Shown in pieces: positions 55,101 through 64,000 of a stretch of DNA of 64,000 nt. Within the stretch, counting starts at the first letter, position 1, and each line of letters begins with the position of its first letter. The translations under genes and the position numbers were made by a program. The DNA is from Paraburkholderia ginsengiterrae (lineage in GTDB: Bacteria > Pseudomonadota > Gammaproteobacteria > Burkholderiales > Burkholderiaceae): positions 62,001 through 126,000 of the forward strand of contig NZ_LXKA01000371.1 of assembly GCF_001645125.1 (NCBI RefSeq). The letters are read 5' to 3'. The notes under the pieces were generated by a model. That model worked only from the letters and a program-made list of their open reading frames with translations, made no database searches and was not told where the DNA came from.

Positions 55101-56045
55101 CCGCTGCTGGTGCGTCCGCTGATGGCCGCGTATGCGGTGGTGATCCAGCCCGCCAGCGTCGAAGTCAACAAGGTGTGGAACGCGCAGGTCTACCAGACCT
55201 TCCAGGGTTCGCTCGCGAACAAGTATCCGTTCGCCAGCGACGCCAAGGTCGAAGCCGGCGCCGGCGAGATCGCCCAGGTGTTTGGCCCGGATGGCGCGAT
55301 CGCCAAGTTTGTCGGCACCACGCTCGGACCGCTCGCGGTGCGTCGCGGCGACACACTGACGGCACGCACTTGGGGTGATATGGGGCTCGCGCTCACGCCT
55401 GACTTCACCAGTGGCTTCGCGCGCTGGGTGGCGCCGCTTGCCGGCGGTGCGGCAGGCAGCGCGGCGGGCCAGAGTTCGTCCGAGCCGCAGACCGTGTTCC
55501 AGATCCTGCCGCAGCCGAGCAGCGGCACGACGGAATACACGCTGGCGATCGACGGTCAGCAAATGCGCTACCGCAATACGCCGCCGCAATGGACCAACTT
55601 CGTGTGGCCGAATCCGTCGGGTTCGCCGGGCGCCACCTTGAACGCGACGACCTTCGACGGGCGCACGCTGCAACTGGTCAACGAACCGGGCCGCTACGGT
55701 CTGGAGAAGCTGATCAACTCGGCGCAACGCAAGCGCCGCCCGGACGGCACCTTCGATCTGTCGTGGACGCAGGGCAACGTGACGGTGGCGGTCAGCATGC
55801 GCATCATCAGCACGTCGCAGGCTTCGAGCGGCAGCAGCGATGCGCCACAACAACAGAGCCTGCGCGGCTTGCGGCTGCCGTCTTCGGTGGCGGACGTGAG
55901 CGCGGCGGCGAATTCGGTCAACGCGACAGCCGCGGGCGCACCGGGCGCCGTGCCCGCGCAAGCGCCGGCGATTGCGCCGGCTTCACCAGCGGTACGGCCG
56001 GCCACGGCCGCCGCCGCGGTTTCGAACACAGGGGGTGCGCAATGA
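52149..56045 (+). CDS. tssM: T6SS membrane-complex protein TssM (IcmF)
   Basis: 1298 residues. Two N-terminal TM helices (about 14-31 and 39-58), an NTPase domain with intact Walker A (GNPAAGKS, 133-140), a third TM (about 437-457), then the large periplasmic part that contacts the outer-membrane lipoprotein TssJ. The tail after about residue 1230 is Ala/Pro-rich. The stop overlaps the tagF start. No tssJ, tssK or tssL is in the window. Confidence 0.96.
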   Translation: MRRILNVLTHTRTLSIIGLLALAAVLFIGADTLQIDLMWPAIVLGTVIALWLLVWLVRRLRTRSANRKLGDMLEQQAEQQTEAGPAPTLARQAELDVLRTRLVDAVKTIKTSKIGQVSGGSALYELPWYIVIGNPAAGKSSAVLNSGLQFPFADKNNAVIHGIGGTRNCDWFFTTEGILLDTAGRYSVHEEDRTEWLGFLGLLKRFRPKAPINGIIVTASIAELTSSKPEFAINLAKNLRQRVQELTEKLEVFAPVYVMFTKADLITGFTEFFSGSDRQEFDRVWGATLPYEPDEKRDVVGLFDERFEELYDGLKEISVAQMSINRGNKLSPGQLSFPLEFSTIKPALRAFLATLFETNPFQYKPIFRGFYFTSALQEGETNSAAATRIANRFGLSADSLPKPHSAFSKNGFFLRDLFSKVIFADRQTVRQFASPAKTRMRYATFFGFVAVLALALGGWTWSTVNNEQLTANVKADLDNVVRLQQNRNDLQSRLQAMDVLEDRIDQLEQFRRDRPLAVSLGLYQGDRLEQRLLTEYYNGVRQILLDPVSQNLASFLKDVNAHPDQLAPLNRTPDAAAMPVSAHSAMAANSQGGLYSDASPTNVEDAYNALKTYLMLGDKRHVETAHLTDQVARFWRGWLETNRGNMPRDEMIRSAERMITFYLSRVSDDDWPMIDQNLGLVDQTRENLRRVVRGMPARQRVYEEIKARASTRFAPMTIARIVGENNTALVAGSYAIPGTFTREAWFQYVQPAIRDAATKELQAKDWVLNTSAHDDLTLEGSPEQIQKALVTMYKTEYAMHWQKFMQGIAVQSFGSFGQAVDAMNRLGDPQDSPIRKVLETAYDQTSWDNPSLFNANLKRAQTGVTSWFKNWFSRAPTGQLNANIDINGNPVEMPMGPIGQEFSALGRIVVTGDNGSMLKGYMDTLSKVRTRFNVIKNQGDPGPGARQLMQQTLDGSGSELADSLKYVDEQMLTGLTDSQRKALRPLLVRPLMAAYAVVIQPASVEVNKVWNAQVYQTFQGSLANKYPFASDAKVEAGAGEIAQVFGPDGAIAKFVGTTLGPLAVRRGDTLTARTWGDMGLALTPDFTSGFARWVAPLAGGAAGSAAGQSSSEPQTVFQILPQPSSGTTEYTLAIDGQQMRYRNTPPQWTNFVWPNPSGSPGATLNATTFDGRTLQLVNEPGRYGLEKLINSAQRKRRPDGTFDLSWTQGNVTVAVSMRIISTSQASSGSSDAPQQQSLRGLRLPSSVADVSAAANSVNATAAGAPGAVPAQAPAIAPASPAVRPATAAAAVSNTGGAQ

Positions 56046-57034
56046 CGCAAACCGTGCAGGCGCAAGTCGCCTACTTCGGCAAGATCCCGTCGCGCGGCGA
56101 CTTTGTGAAGAGCGCGCACAATCCGCAGTTGCTGGCCACGCTCGACCGCTGGATTGCGGAAGCCATGAAGCTGCTCACCGACGACCCGCGCTGGAAGATC
56201 GTCTACGAAAACGCCAAGCCGATGCACTTTGCGTTCCTCGGCTCGCGCAGCAGGCTGGCGATCGCTGGACACATGGTGGCGAGTCAGGATCAGTCGTCGC
56301 GGCGTTTTCCGTTTCTTGCCGCAACCGCGCTCGAAGTCGAAAAGCCGCTCACGTTCCTCGCGCACAGTCCGCTTGCCTTCGCGCGCCTGTGGTCACGCGT
56401 CGCGACGCAGATGAAACCGCTGCTGGGTGCGAGCGAGCCACCCGGCGCATTGCAGGCGCTCGGCGAAACGCAGGTGCCGATCGAGATCGGCGGCGGCCCC
56501 GGCAATCCGCACGACGGCACCTTCAACGATTTCGTCGAGCATCAGACGCTCTCGGGTCTCGAACAGATGCTGCTCGCGAGCGGCCACCCGGTGCGCCTGC
56601 GTGGCGCGATGCTGGCGCTCGGCTCGCTGCTGCGTCCGGTGATGCAAAGCGGTTCGTCGCATCTCGAACGCGGGCTGACCTTGCCGTTGCCGAACGATCC
56701 GTTCTACCGCAGCCTGGTTGCCGCATTCTGGCTCGAACTGATCGCGCCGTTCGTCGCGCAGGCGGATTTCGAACTGGCGATTTTCATCGGCACGATCGCC
56801 GAGCGCGAGCGGCTCATCATCGGCTTTAACGGCGCGTCGGCCAAAACGCTGCATAGCGTGGTCGATCCGCAGACCTACGCGGCACACAACATCGATATCG
56901 ACGACCCCGAGTGGATCGACGAACACGCACAGAACGATCATGGCATCAGCAAGCTCGTCAGCTACCTCGACCAACCGCAACTGTCGCTGCGCGTCAGCAT
57001 CGACACGTTCCGCGAAGCATTCACGGGAGCGTGA
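56042..57034 (+). CDS. tagF: T6SS-associated protein TagF
   Basis: 330 residues from the ATG overlapping the tssM stop (ATGA). The opening VAYFGKIPSRGDFV is the TagF family signature. TagF is a post-translational brake on T6SS assembly in other species. It is apparently translationally coupled to tssM and is followed after 4 bp by an OmpA-like gene. Confidence 0.93.
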   Translation: MTQTVQAQVAYFGKIPSRGDFVKSAHNPQLLATLDRWIAEAMKLLTDDPRWKIVYENAKPMHFAFLGSRSRLAIAGHMVASQDQSSRRFPFLAATALEVEKPLTFLAHSPLAFARLWSRVATQMKPLLGASEPPGALQALGETQVPIEIGGGPGNPHDGTFNDFVEHQTLSGLEQMLLASGHPVRLRGAMLALGSLLRPVMQSGSSHLERGLTLPLPNDPFYRSLVAAFWLELIAPFVAQADFELAIFIGTIAERERLIIGFNGASAKTLHSVVDPQTYAAHNIDIDDPEWIDEHAQNDHGISKLVSYLDQPQLSLRVSIDTFREAFTGA

Positions 57035-57038
57035 CACG

Positions 57039-57995
57039 ATGCTGAATACCTCCGCCCGCATGGCCGTGTTGCTCACGGGCCTTCTGGTCAGCGTCTGCGC
57101 GCATGCCGACAACGACGGTCCCGCGCGCGTCACGCCGGTCGACAACAGCGGCATGTCGATTCGTACCACCGTCCTGCCGCCGGCTTCGTCCGCGCAGGCG
57201 GGCAATGCCGGCCCCGCGGTGAATCAGGCGGGACTCGCGAGCAGCACGACCGGCGCCGGCACCGGCGCGATCACGGCGGCGCCCCCGCCCGCCAACGCCA
57301 CACCGGGCCAGGTGGTGGTCGGCGGCAAGGTGCCGGATGAAGCGACCAAGGCGGCCGTGCTCGCGCGTCTGCGCGATACGTACGGCGCGGCCAACGTCGT
57401 CGATCAGATCGAAGTCGCCGACGTGGCGACGCCGCCGAACTGGTCGGCCAACGTGCAGAAGCTGATCGGCCCGCAACTGAAGCAGATCAGCAAAGGCCAG
57501 TTGAAAATCGACGGCACGCAGATCGACGTGAAGGGCGAAGTGCACAACGAATCGCAGCGTCAGCAGCTTGCAAGCGACATGGCGAACGCGTTGAACCCAA
57601 CCTACACGATCAGGAACGGCCTGCGCGTGAGCACGTCGGAGCAAGGGCTGCTCGACCAGACGCTCGCGAACCGCACGATTGAATTCGAAACCGGCAGCGC
57701 GACGCTCACGCCGCAAGGCCGCGCGATTCTCGACCAGATGGCCGCCGCCATGGCAAAAATGACGACCAGGACCGTCGCGATCATCGGGCACACCGACAAC
57801 TCGGGCAATCGCACGTCGAATATCGCATTGAGCCAGGCACGCGCGGATGCGGTGAAGGGTTATCTGGTCGCCAAGGGTATTCCGCCGCAACAGATGACGA
57901 CGACCGGCGTCGGCCCGGATCAGCCGATCGCATCGAATGACTCGGCCGACGGCCGGGCGCGGAACCGGCGCATCGAGTTTCGTGCGGGCTCCTGA
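57039..57995 (+). CDS. OmpA-family peptidoglycan-binding protein of the T6SS
   Basis: 318 residues from the ATG at 57039 (in-frame codons upstream are inside tagF). Signal peptide (VCAHA|DN), Ala/Pro/Thr-rich linker, BON-like segment and a C-terminal OmpA domain with GHTDNSGN and the ARNRRIEF end. It probably fixes the T6SS envelope complex to peptidoglycan. Last gene before a strong two-way terminator. Confidence 0.88.
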   Translation: MLNTSARMAVLLTGLLVSVCAHADNDGPARVTPVDNSGMSIRTTVLPPASSAQAGNAGPAVNQAGLASSTTGAGTGAITAAPPPANATPGQVVVGGKVPDEATKAAVLARLRDTYGAANVVDQIEVADVATPPNWSANVQKLIGPQLKQISKGQLKIDGTQIDVKGEVHNESQRQQLASDMANALNPTYTIRNGLRVSTSEQGLLDQTLANRTIEFETGSATLTPQGRAILDQMAAAMAKMTTRTVAIIGHTDNSGNRTSNIALSQARADAVKGYLVAKGIPPQQMTTTGVGPDQPIASNDSADGRARNRRIEFRAGS

Positions 57996-58020
57996 GTTGT
58001 TGGTCACGTAGCGCACATAA

Positions 58021-58058
58021 AAAAGCCTGACCTCGGTGGTGACCGAGGTCAGGCTTTT
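58021..58058. terminator. Two-way terminator between ompA-like and tssA
   Basis: A perfect 17-bp stem (AAAAGCCTGACCTCGGT and its complement, loop 58038-58041) with A-run and T-run on the two sides. It serves both convergent operons. Confidence 0.95.
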
Positions 58059-58080
58059 CGCTTTCTAGCCGACGCCTGTT

Positions 58081-59187
58081 TTAGCTGCTCTCTTCCGGCT
58101 TCACGCCTAGCAACTCGCGAATATGCGCGAGCGACCCATCGTCTTTCACCACCATCGAAAGCCATTGATGCAATGGCATGTCCGCGGCTTCTGCAGCCTT
58201 GTCAGCAAAATAGGCCGCCGGATTATGGGGCTCGGTGGCGCGAAAGAATTTGGCGACCGCCCGTAATTGCGCGACGGCCTGTGCACGGCTCTGAATTCCC
58301 GCGATCGGGCTGGTGGGCATGCTCGTCAACACGGGTTCCTCGCGTTGCTGTGAGGTCTTGAAGGTGGGCTCGGCCCGTTCGTGCGGGTCCGGCGCGGGCG
58401 TTTGCGCGGGCGGCGGCGCATCCGCGTTCACGCCCAGTTCGCGCGCGAAGCGCTCGGCCAACCGATAGACGCTTTGATACGCGTCCTTCGCCTGACGGAA
58501 GCTTGGCGCCGAGTCCGCGGCGCGCCGGTCCAGCTCCTGTTCAAGCGCGAGCATCGCGGCCTCGAATGCCTTCAGATCGATCAGCAATGCCGAGTAAAAC
58601 GCCGGTGCTGTGGCACGCTTCGACGCCTCGATCTGATCAATCGAGGGTTTGCCTCGCGCAATGTCGTCGGCATGATCCGGGTCGCGCTTGACGGCTTGCG
58701 CGACATGCGTGGCCACATCCCAATCGATCGTGCTATACGAACTGCCTGGCGATGACGTAAGCGGCATGGCGCGCAGCAGCTCACCCGTGCGCCCGACCAG
58801 CCACGCGACGTTACCGAGGCGGTACTCGGTGTCGTCGCCTTCCGGCAGCGGATGCACGTGATCCCAGTAACGCTCGCAGAGGCCCGTGAGCAACGCAAAA
58901 CCTTGCGTGAGGCCGCCAATGCCTTCTTCGATCGCGAGAGCTTCGGTGAGCCAGACGGCCAGGCGCAAATCCTTGGTCTGCGTTTGCAGCAGGCTGCCCG
59001 AGCGCTCGACGACAAAGGACCAGTCGGCCTCCTTGACATCCGTGACCCATTCGCCCTGATCCAGCGACGGGTCTTCGAATCGGCGCGCATGCAGGATGGC
59101 GTCGAAGTCGGCGGAAAACAGCAGATCCTCGCCGCAGGACGAGGTTTCGCTGAGCGGCGCCAGCAGCGTGTTCAGGTTAATCGGCAT
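58081..59187 (-). CDS. tssA: T6SS baseplate/sheath cap protein TssA
   Basis: 368 residues with the ImpA N-terminal domain (LLAPLSETSSCGEDLLFSADFDAI and ...PLPEGDDTEYRLGNVAWL), a Pro-rich linker near 260-280, and a shorter C-terminal domain with HQWLSMVV. TssA primes sheath growth. It is 65 bp downstream of clpV on the same strand. Confidence 0.93.
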   Translation of the reverse strand: MPINLNTLLAPLSETSSCGEDLLFSADFDAILHARRFEDPSLDQGEWVTDVKEADWSFVVERSGSLLQTQTKDLRLAVWLTEALAIEEGIGGLTQGFALLTGLCERYWDHVHPLPEGDDTEYRLGNVAWLVGRTGELLRAMPLTSSPGSSYSTIDWDVATHVAQAVKRDPDHADDIARGKPSIDQIEASKRATAPAFYSALLIDLKAFEAAMLALEQELDRRAADSAPSFRQAKDAYQSVYRLAERFARELGVNADAPPPAQTPAPDPHERAEPTFKTSQQREEPVLTSMPTSPIAGIQSRAQAVAQLRAVAKFFRATEPHNPAAYFADKAAEAADMPLHQWLSMVVKDDGSLAHIRELLGVKPEESS

Positions 59188-59252
59188 GACTGAATGCGAT
59201 AAGGGTTCGATACGTCATTAAAAAAGATAGGCGAACGCGTGGGCGCGTCCGC

Positions 59253-61928
59253 TCACACCACGCTGTAGTCGAACTCACCCGCCTCGCTCGCGCGCACCGA
59301 AATGCGTTCGATCGCGGCGCCGTTCGCCACGCGCTCCAGCACCTGCTGCGCCACCTCGGGCAACAGCGTGCCATTCAGAATGTGATCCACGTTGCGCGCG
59401 CCGGAATCCACTTCCGTGCAGCGCGCGAGCACCGCATCGACCAGCGACTCGTCCCACTCGAACACCGCCTTATGATTCGACTCGATGCGGCGGCGAATCC
59501 GCTCGAGCTTCAGCTCGATGATGTCGGCGAGCACGTCGTCGGAAATCGGGTAGTACGGCACCACCTTCATACGGCCAAGGAACGCCGGTTTGAACGCTTT
59601 GTACAGCTGCGGGCGCAGGGTCTCGGCAAGTTCGTCCGCGTCCGGCAACTCTTCGGCGCTCTTGTTCAGACAGGCTTGCATCACCGCCTGCGAGCCAACG
59701 TTCGAGGTCAGAATGATCAACGTATTGCGGAAATCGATCTCGCGGCCTTCGGCGTCGTCCATTGTGCCTTTGTCGAAGACCTGGAAGAACATTTCAAGCA
59801 CGTCGGGGTGGGCCTTTTCGACTTCGTCGAGCAGCACGACCGAATACGGATTGCGACGCACGGCTTCGGTCAGCACGCCGCCTTCGCCGTAACCGACATA
59901 GCCCGGCGGCGAGCCTTTCAGTCCGGAGACGCTGTGCGCTTCCTGATACTCGCTCATGTTGATCGTGACCATCTTGCGCTCGCCGCCATAAAGCACATCG
60001 GCCAGCGCCAATGCGGTTTCGGTCTTGCCGACGCCCGACGGCCCGACGAACATGAACACGCCGCGCGGCTTGTTCGGGTCTTCGAGATTCGCGCTGGCGG
60101 TACGCACACGCTGCGCGATCGCGTCGAGCGCGTGATCCTGGCCGATCACGCGCGCGGCCAGCAGCGACTGCAGATTCAACACGGTCTGAATCTCGTCCTT
60201 GACCATACGGCCAAGCGGAATGCCGGTCCACGAAGCAACGATTTCAGCGACCACGTGGCCGTCGACCTGCAACGGGACCATCGGCTGGCCGCCTTGCAAC
60301 GTCTGCAATTCGGCCACGCGCGCCGCGAGCATTTCGCGCGCCTGCTGTGCCCTCCCCGCTTGCTCTGCATCGGCACTGCTGACACGCGCGGCGTCGATCT
60401 CCGAGCGCAAGCCGACTATCTCCGTCACCAGCGCACGCTCCTTGTCGTAGCGCACTTCATCTTCCGCGAGATTCTTGAGGTCTTCTTCGCGCAGGCCGCG
60501 CAACTCGCCGAGCCGCTCGTCGTGCAGCGCGCCGCTCGCTACCTCGCGTTCCAGCGCGGCGATCTCCGCGTCGATGCGCTCGAGGCGTTTCTTCGTATCG
60601 TCGATGGCGGCGGGTGTGGAACTGTGCGCCAGCGCGACTTTCGCGCACGCGGTGTCGAGCACGCTGATCGCCTTGTCGGGCAGTTGCCGGCCGCTAATGT
60701 AGCGATGCGACAGGCGCACCGCTTCGGTGATCGCGTCGTCGAGCACGCGGACGTTGAAGTGCTTTTCCATCAGCGCGGCCATGCCGCGCAGCATGGCCGC
60801 CGCGAGCGTCTCGCTCGGCTCCTCGATCTTCACGACCTGAAAACGCCGCGCGAGTGCCGCGTCTTTCTCGAAGTACTTCTTGTACTCGCTCCACGTGGTG
60901 GCCGCGATCGTGCGCAATTCGCCGCGCGCCAGCGCCGGCTTCAACAGGTTCGCCGCATCGTTCTGCCCGGCCTGGCCGCCTGCGCCGATGATGGTGTGCG
61001 CTTCGTCGATAAACAGAATGATCGGATGCGGGCTCTTCTTCACCTCGTCGATCACGTTCTTCAGGCGGTTCTCGAATTCGCCTTTCACGCTCGCGCCCGC
61101 TTGCAGCAGCCCCATATCGAGCACGTGCAGCGCCACGCCTTTCAGGGGCGCGGGAACGTCGTCCGCGGCAATGCGCAGCGCGAGCCCTTCGACCACCGCT
61201 GTCTTACCAACCCCCGCTTCGCCGGTCATGATCGGATTGTTCTGCCGGCGGCGCATCAGAATGTCGATGGTCTGGCGGATCTCGCCTTCGCGGCCGATCA
61301 CCGGGTCGATCTTGCCTTCGCGCGCGCGCTGCGTGAGATTGCTGGTGTACGTATCGAGCGCCGGCGTTTTCGACGGCCCGCCCGGCGCGGCGTCGGTCTC
61401 CAGTGGATCAGCCGCGCCCTGCGCATCGTTTTGCGCCGCCGTGCTGCGCTCGACTTCGCGCGAGCCCGCCGTCAGTTCGTCGAACTTGTGCTTCAGGTCG
61501 GTCACGCGCACTTCGCGCAGTAACGGCGACATACGCTCGGCGAATTGCGCGAGATCCGGCGCGGTCAGCAGCGCCAGCAGCAAATGCCCGGAGCGAATCC
61601 GTCCGATCTGCGAATCGAGCGAGGCAATCAGCCACGCTTGTTCAAGCAGTTCAATCAGATGCTTCGAGAATACCGGCGTGCGCGTATTGCCGGTCTTCAG
61701 GCGCTGCAATTCGCGTTCGATATCCGCCCGCAACGCGTGCACGTCGATCCTGCTTGCGCGCAGCACCAGCGCGACATCGCTCGCCGGTTCGTCCAGCAGC
61801 GCCAGCAGCAGATGCTCGAGGTCGACCTCGTAGTGACCACGCGCCAGACAGTTGTTCGCCGCCAGCAAAGCCGCCTGCCGGCAGGTCGGATTCAGTTTGG
61901 CGATCAGGGTATTGAGGGACGTGCTCAT
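59253..61928 (-). CDS. clpV: T6SS sheath-recycling AAA+ ATPase ClpV (TssH)
   Basis: 891 residues. N-terminal Clp repeat domain, first AAA+ with Walker A GEAGVGKT (about 235-242) and Walker B ILFIDEAH, coiled-coil middle region, second AAA+ with GPSGVGKTETALAL (about 627-640) and VVLLDEVEKAHPDV. ClpV dismantles the contracted TssBC sheath. The partner tssB/tssC genes lie outside the window. Confidence 0.96.
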   Translation of the reverse strand: MSTSLNTLIAKLNPTCRQAALLAANNCLARGHYEVDLEHLLLALLDEPASDVALVLRASRIDVHALRADIERELQRLKTGNTRTPVFSKHLIELLEQAWLIASLDSQIGRIRSGHLLLALLTAPDLAQFAERMSPLLREVRVTDLKHKFDELTAGSREVERSTAAQNDAQGAADPLETDAAPGGPSKTPALDTYTSNLTQRAREGKIDPVIGREGEIRQTIDILMRRRQNNPIMTGEAGVGKTAVVEGLALRIAADDVPAPLKGVALHVLDMGLLQAGASVKGEFENRLKNVIDEVKKSPHPIILFIDEAHTIIGAGGQAGQNDAANLLKPALARGELRTIAATTWSEYKKYFEKDAALARRFQVVKIEEPSETLAAAMLRGMAALMEKHFNVRVLDDAITEAVRLSHRYISGRQLPDKAISVLDTACAKVALAHSSTPAAIDDTKKRLERIDAEIAALEREVASGALHDERLGELRGLREEDLKNLAEDEVRYDKERALVTEIVGLRSEIDAARVSSADAEQAGRAQQAREMLAARVAELQTLQGGQPMVPLQVDGHVVAEIVASWTGIPLGRMVKDEIQTVLNLQSLLAARVIGQDHALDAIAQRVRTASANLEDPNKPRGVFMFVGPSGVGKTETALALADVLYGGERKMVTINMSEYQEAHSVSGLKGSPPGYVGYGEGGVLTEAVRRNPYSVVLLDEVEKAHPDVLEMFFQVFDKGTMDDAEGREIDFRNTLIILTSNVGSQAVMQACLNKSAEELPDADELAETLRPQLYKAFKPAFLGRMKVVPYYPISDDVLADIIELKLERIRRRIESNHKAVFEWDESLVDAVLARCTEVDSGARNVDHILNGTLLPEVAQQVLERVANGAAIERISVRASEAGEFDYSVV

Positions 61929-61963
61929 GTCGTGCGATCCGGGTCCAGGTTCTATCGTTTTAG

Positions 61964-63058
61964 TCAGTGAATCACGTGCAATTCATAGCGCGCGTCCGCG
62001 CGGTCGCTGTCGGCTTCCTTCGTGCAGAGGAACGCGTCCCAGCCGAGGCGCGCGCCCTGGCTCAACAGGCTCGGCCCGACTGCCTCGCGGCGCAGCACCA
62101 GCGACACCTCGTATTCGAGCGTGACGCCGGCCAGCAGGGTCAGCATGCGTTCGAGCGCGATCGCACGGTCGGCGCCGGGCAAAAACGCTTCGTAGTCCGC
62201 TTTGTCGAGCGGTCCGATCACGAGCCGGGCGCGCATGTCGCGCTGCCAGACGCGCTCGCCCGCCAGCGCGGTGGCGCCGAGCGTCGCGTTGACGCTGCCG
62301 AGCAAGGTCAACTGATCGCGCGGCACGTCGTACCATTTGCCGATGAACTGCTCGACGCGCACCGGCACCTTGAAGTACTCAGACAGCGTGCGCTGCAAAT
62401 AGGCCGCCGACACCGGCCGATGCCGCGCGGCCAGTGCATACCCGGCAATCGCCTCGTCGAACAACGCACCTTCGCCGTCTTGCAGACTGTTGCGCGTGTC
62501 ATCATCGGCGACGCCGGCGAGCGCGAGCAGCAACGGCAAATAGCGTTCGTCGCGATCCAGTTCGTAGTGAAACGGCAGGCGGTATTTCTTCCACGCCGCG
62601 TAGAACAGCGCCGTCGCGCGGTTCGAGAACACGTCGAAGAATTCACGCGCGGCGCGGTCGCGCTTGATCTGCTCGCGCGCGATAATCTGCTCGGTGTAAT
62701 GCAGCGGCAACGCGCCCTGCCCGCCAAGCAAACCGAAGAACGCGGGCGTGATATCCACTTTCTCCAGCGTGCCGTCTGCGAGCGCGGCCGTGCGTTGCGC
62801 TTTCTCTTTCAGCGGCGCGCCTGCCTCGTCGTAAGACTGCGCGCCGTGGATCTCGCTCGGTGGGAACGACATCGACAGCGAATTGCGAAAGGCAATCCGC
62901 TGCGCGACGATCTCGCCGGGACGTCCGGGCTGGGAAGGCGCCTGCTGGGCGAACCACTTCTCGAGAATCCGCACTGCCTGAAAAAATTCAAAGCGATGCG
63001 GCTCGTCGAGAAGCTGTTCGACTACGCCAGGATCGATTCGCCGCTGCGCGGTTTGCAT
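61964..63058 (-). CDS. tssG: T6SS baseplate protein TssG
   Basis: 364 residues from the ATG at 63058, which overlaps the 3' end of tssF by 37 bp; the open frame extends much further but only in the shadow of tssF. The opening DEPHRFEFFQAVRILEK and the FFGLLGGQGALPLHYTE block are standard for TssG. It forms the baseplate wedge with TssF, TssE and TssK. Confidence 0.95.
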   Translation of the reverse strand: MQTAQRRIDPGVVEQLLDEPHRFEFFQAVRILEKWFAQQAPSQPGRPGEIVAQRIAFRNSLSMSFPPSEIHGAQSYDEAGAPLKEKAQRTAALADGTLEKVDITPAFFGLLGGQGALPLHYTEQIIAREQIKRDRAAREFFDVFSNRATALFYAAWKKYRLPFHYELDRDERYLPLLLALAGVADDDTRNSLQDGEGALFDEAIAGYALAARHRPVSAAYLQRTLSEYFKVPVRVEQFIGKWYDVPRDQLTLLGSVNATLGATALAGERVWQRDMRARLVIGPLDKADYEAFLPGADRAIALERMLTLLAGVTLEYEVSLVLRREAVGPSLLSQGARLGWDAFLCTKEADSDRADARYELHVIH

Positions 63059-64000
63059 CGCAGAATCTCCTCGCCGGTGCGCTTCGACACCACGACCAGT
63101 TGCACAAAGCTGTTCAGATGCACGTACAGCCCAAAAAACGTGTCGATCACCCGCACGAACGAGGCGAGACTCGTGCCGACGAAATGTTCTTCGTCGATCG
63201 TCAAACGAATCTCGATGCCGCGCACGAACGTGGCGAACGGCTTGCCCGGCAGCCATTGCACGGCGGCACGCTGCTCGATGCCCACCAGACCGTCGATATG
63301 CCGCGCCGACACCGCCGTGCGCCGCAAATCGTAGAGCACGAGCATTTCCTTGAGTGCCGACAAACCGCTGTTCGCGAGCGATACGTGATTCAGCGCCAGA
63401 TGCGAGATCAGCCGCCAATGCGCGGCGCGCCCGCGCTCGAAACGCACGCTCGGTGTGGGCCGGCGCAGCATCGAGATACTGCCGGTGAGCGAGCCGCCCT
63501 CCAGAAACAGATCGCCGCCTTCCAGACCCACGGCGAGCCCCGCGGGCAAGTCGCGATTGGTGCAGGTCAGGTCGAGGCTCAGCGTATCGGTTTGCGGCGC
63601 GGCCGGTTCGAAGCCGATATCGACAATCGAGATTTCAGTCTCGTAGCCGGGGCTTTTCTGCGCGACCCAGTCATTGCGGCGCGCGAACCAGTAATGTCCC
63701 GCACGCGCCGCTTCACCGTGATGCAGCGAATAGAACGGCCGGAACTCGATCACCGATTCCTCGTGCGCCTGCTGTCTGACGAGCTTCACCGAGTCGATCG
63801 AATAGACCTCGTATGCAAACGCACGGCGCGCTTCGGCGATCACCGGATAGGAAATCGCCTGATGACTGATGCGGATCGGTTCGCCGTGTTGCTCGAACAG
63901 ATTCACCACCGGCGTGCAGAACAGCCGGAAATGATGCGCGGACAATGCATCCAGCAGGCGCGCGACATGCGAATCGCTGCGCACTTCCTTGAGCACGACA
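63022..64000 (-). CDS. tssF: T6SS baseplate protein TssF, C-terminal part
   Basis: About 325 residues visible; the gene runs off the right edge. Segments FRLFCTPVVNLFEQHGEPI and HYWFARRND, and the C-terminal FGLYVHLNSFVQL, match TssF. It overlaps tssG by 37 bp, showing tight coupling. The N-terminal ~300 residues are outside the window. Confidence 0.94.
   Translation of the reverse strand, partial: VVLKEVRSDSHVARLLDALSAHHFRLFCTPVVNLFEQHGEPIRISHQAISYPVIAEARRAFAYEVYSIDSVKLVRQQAHEESVIEFRPFYSLHHGEAARAGHYWFARRNDWVAQKSPGYETEISIVDIGFEPAAPQTDTLSLDLTCTNRDLPAGLAVGLEGGDLFLEGGSLTGSISMLRRPTPSVRFERGRAAHWRLISHLALNHVSLANSGLSALKEMLVLYDLRRTAVSARHIDGLVGIEQRAAVQWLPGKPFATFVRGIEIRLTIDEEHFVGTSLASFVRVIDTFFGLYVHLNSFVQLVVVSKRTGEEILRCKPRSGESILA

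Noticed and set aside
52296-55961. Very long open frame (about 1221 codons) on the minus strand
   Set aside because: It is antisense to tssM; such frames arise from GC-rich codon bias. Its translation is Arg/His-rich with no motif.
59382-61523. 713-codon frame on the plus strand
   Set aside because: Antisense to clpV, low-complexity Arg/His/Ala composition, no family match.

Overview
The window looks like part of a Burkholderiales chromosome, most likely Paraburkholderia. I infer this from the Burkholderia-type porins, the style of the type VI secretion genes, the high-GC codon use on the right side and the repeat type near 47 kb. It has two parts that meet at about position 41,913. The left 41.9 kb is an accessory region with lower GC, wide gene-poor gaps and decayed insertion sequences. 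The right 22 kb is compact, GC-rich and core-like.

The left part is mostly a catabolic island for plant- and lignin-type aromatic compounds. From left to right it holds: a PcpA-type ring-cleavage dioxygenase (cut by the window edge) with a LysR regulator; a porin plus FAD hydroxylase pair; a lipoprotein tannase/feruloyl esterase with a DsbG-like thiol oxidoreductase; an aromatic-acid MFS transporter; a decayed IS66; and a minus-strand operon of small membrane protein, Rieske oxygenase, its reductase, aldehyde dehydrogenase and GMC alcohol oxidase, with a divergent LysR gene. A complete protocatechuate 4,5-cleavage operon follows (ligJ-ligK-ligI-ligA-ligB-ligC). On the same strand lie a FadL-type channel, a second porin and a chemoreceptor, and the operon is divergent from its own LysR gene. 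Together the genes would take up, release, oxidise and cleave vanillate, gallate or protocatechuate-like compounds down to pyruvate and oxaloacetate.

Between 31 and 42 kb lie an ene-reductase homologue with altered active-site residues, an orphan AbiEi antitoxin, remnants of IS elements and a four-gene Tn7-like module, tnsA-tnsB-tnsC-tniQ, whose last three junctions are tight or overlapping. Right of tniQ are four copies of a 14-bp motif (consensus ATTTCANTTTATGG) and a TGT...ACA terminus that stops 2 bp short of the stop codon of a D-2-hydroxyacid dehydrogenase gene. This is the clearest candidate for a little-described system: a Tn7-like element that appears to use the 3' end of that gene as its attachment site, with a TnsA whose catalytic residues are altered and a TniQ/TnsD protein ending in a tandem repeat. 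No left end with matching motifs is visible, so the element may reach past the left window edge and carry the catabolic island, or its left end may have been lost.

The right part holds the D-2-hydroxyacid dehydrogenase, a PAS-PAS-GGDEF diguanylate cyclase, an AraC regulator divergent from a zinc alcohol dehydrogenase, a ~575-bp inverted repeat, a LysR regulator, a secreted nucleoside hydrolase, and a type VI secretion cluster (a TM/Cys-rich protein, tagX, tssM, tagF, an OmpA-like protein; then, convergent, tssA, clpV, tssG and tssF running off the right edge). I saw no rRNA, tRNA or CRISPR array.
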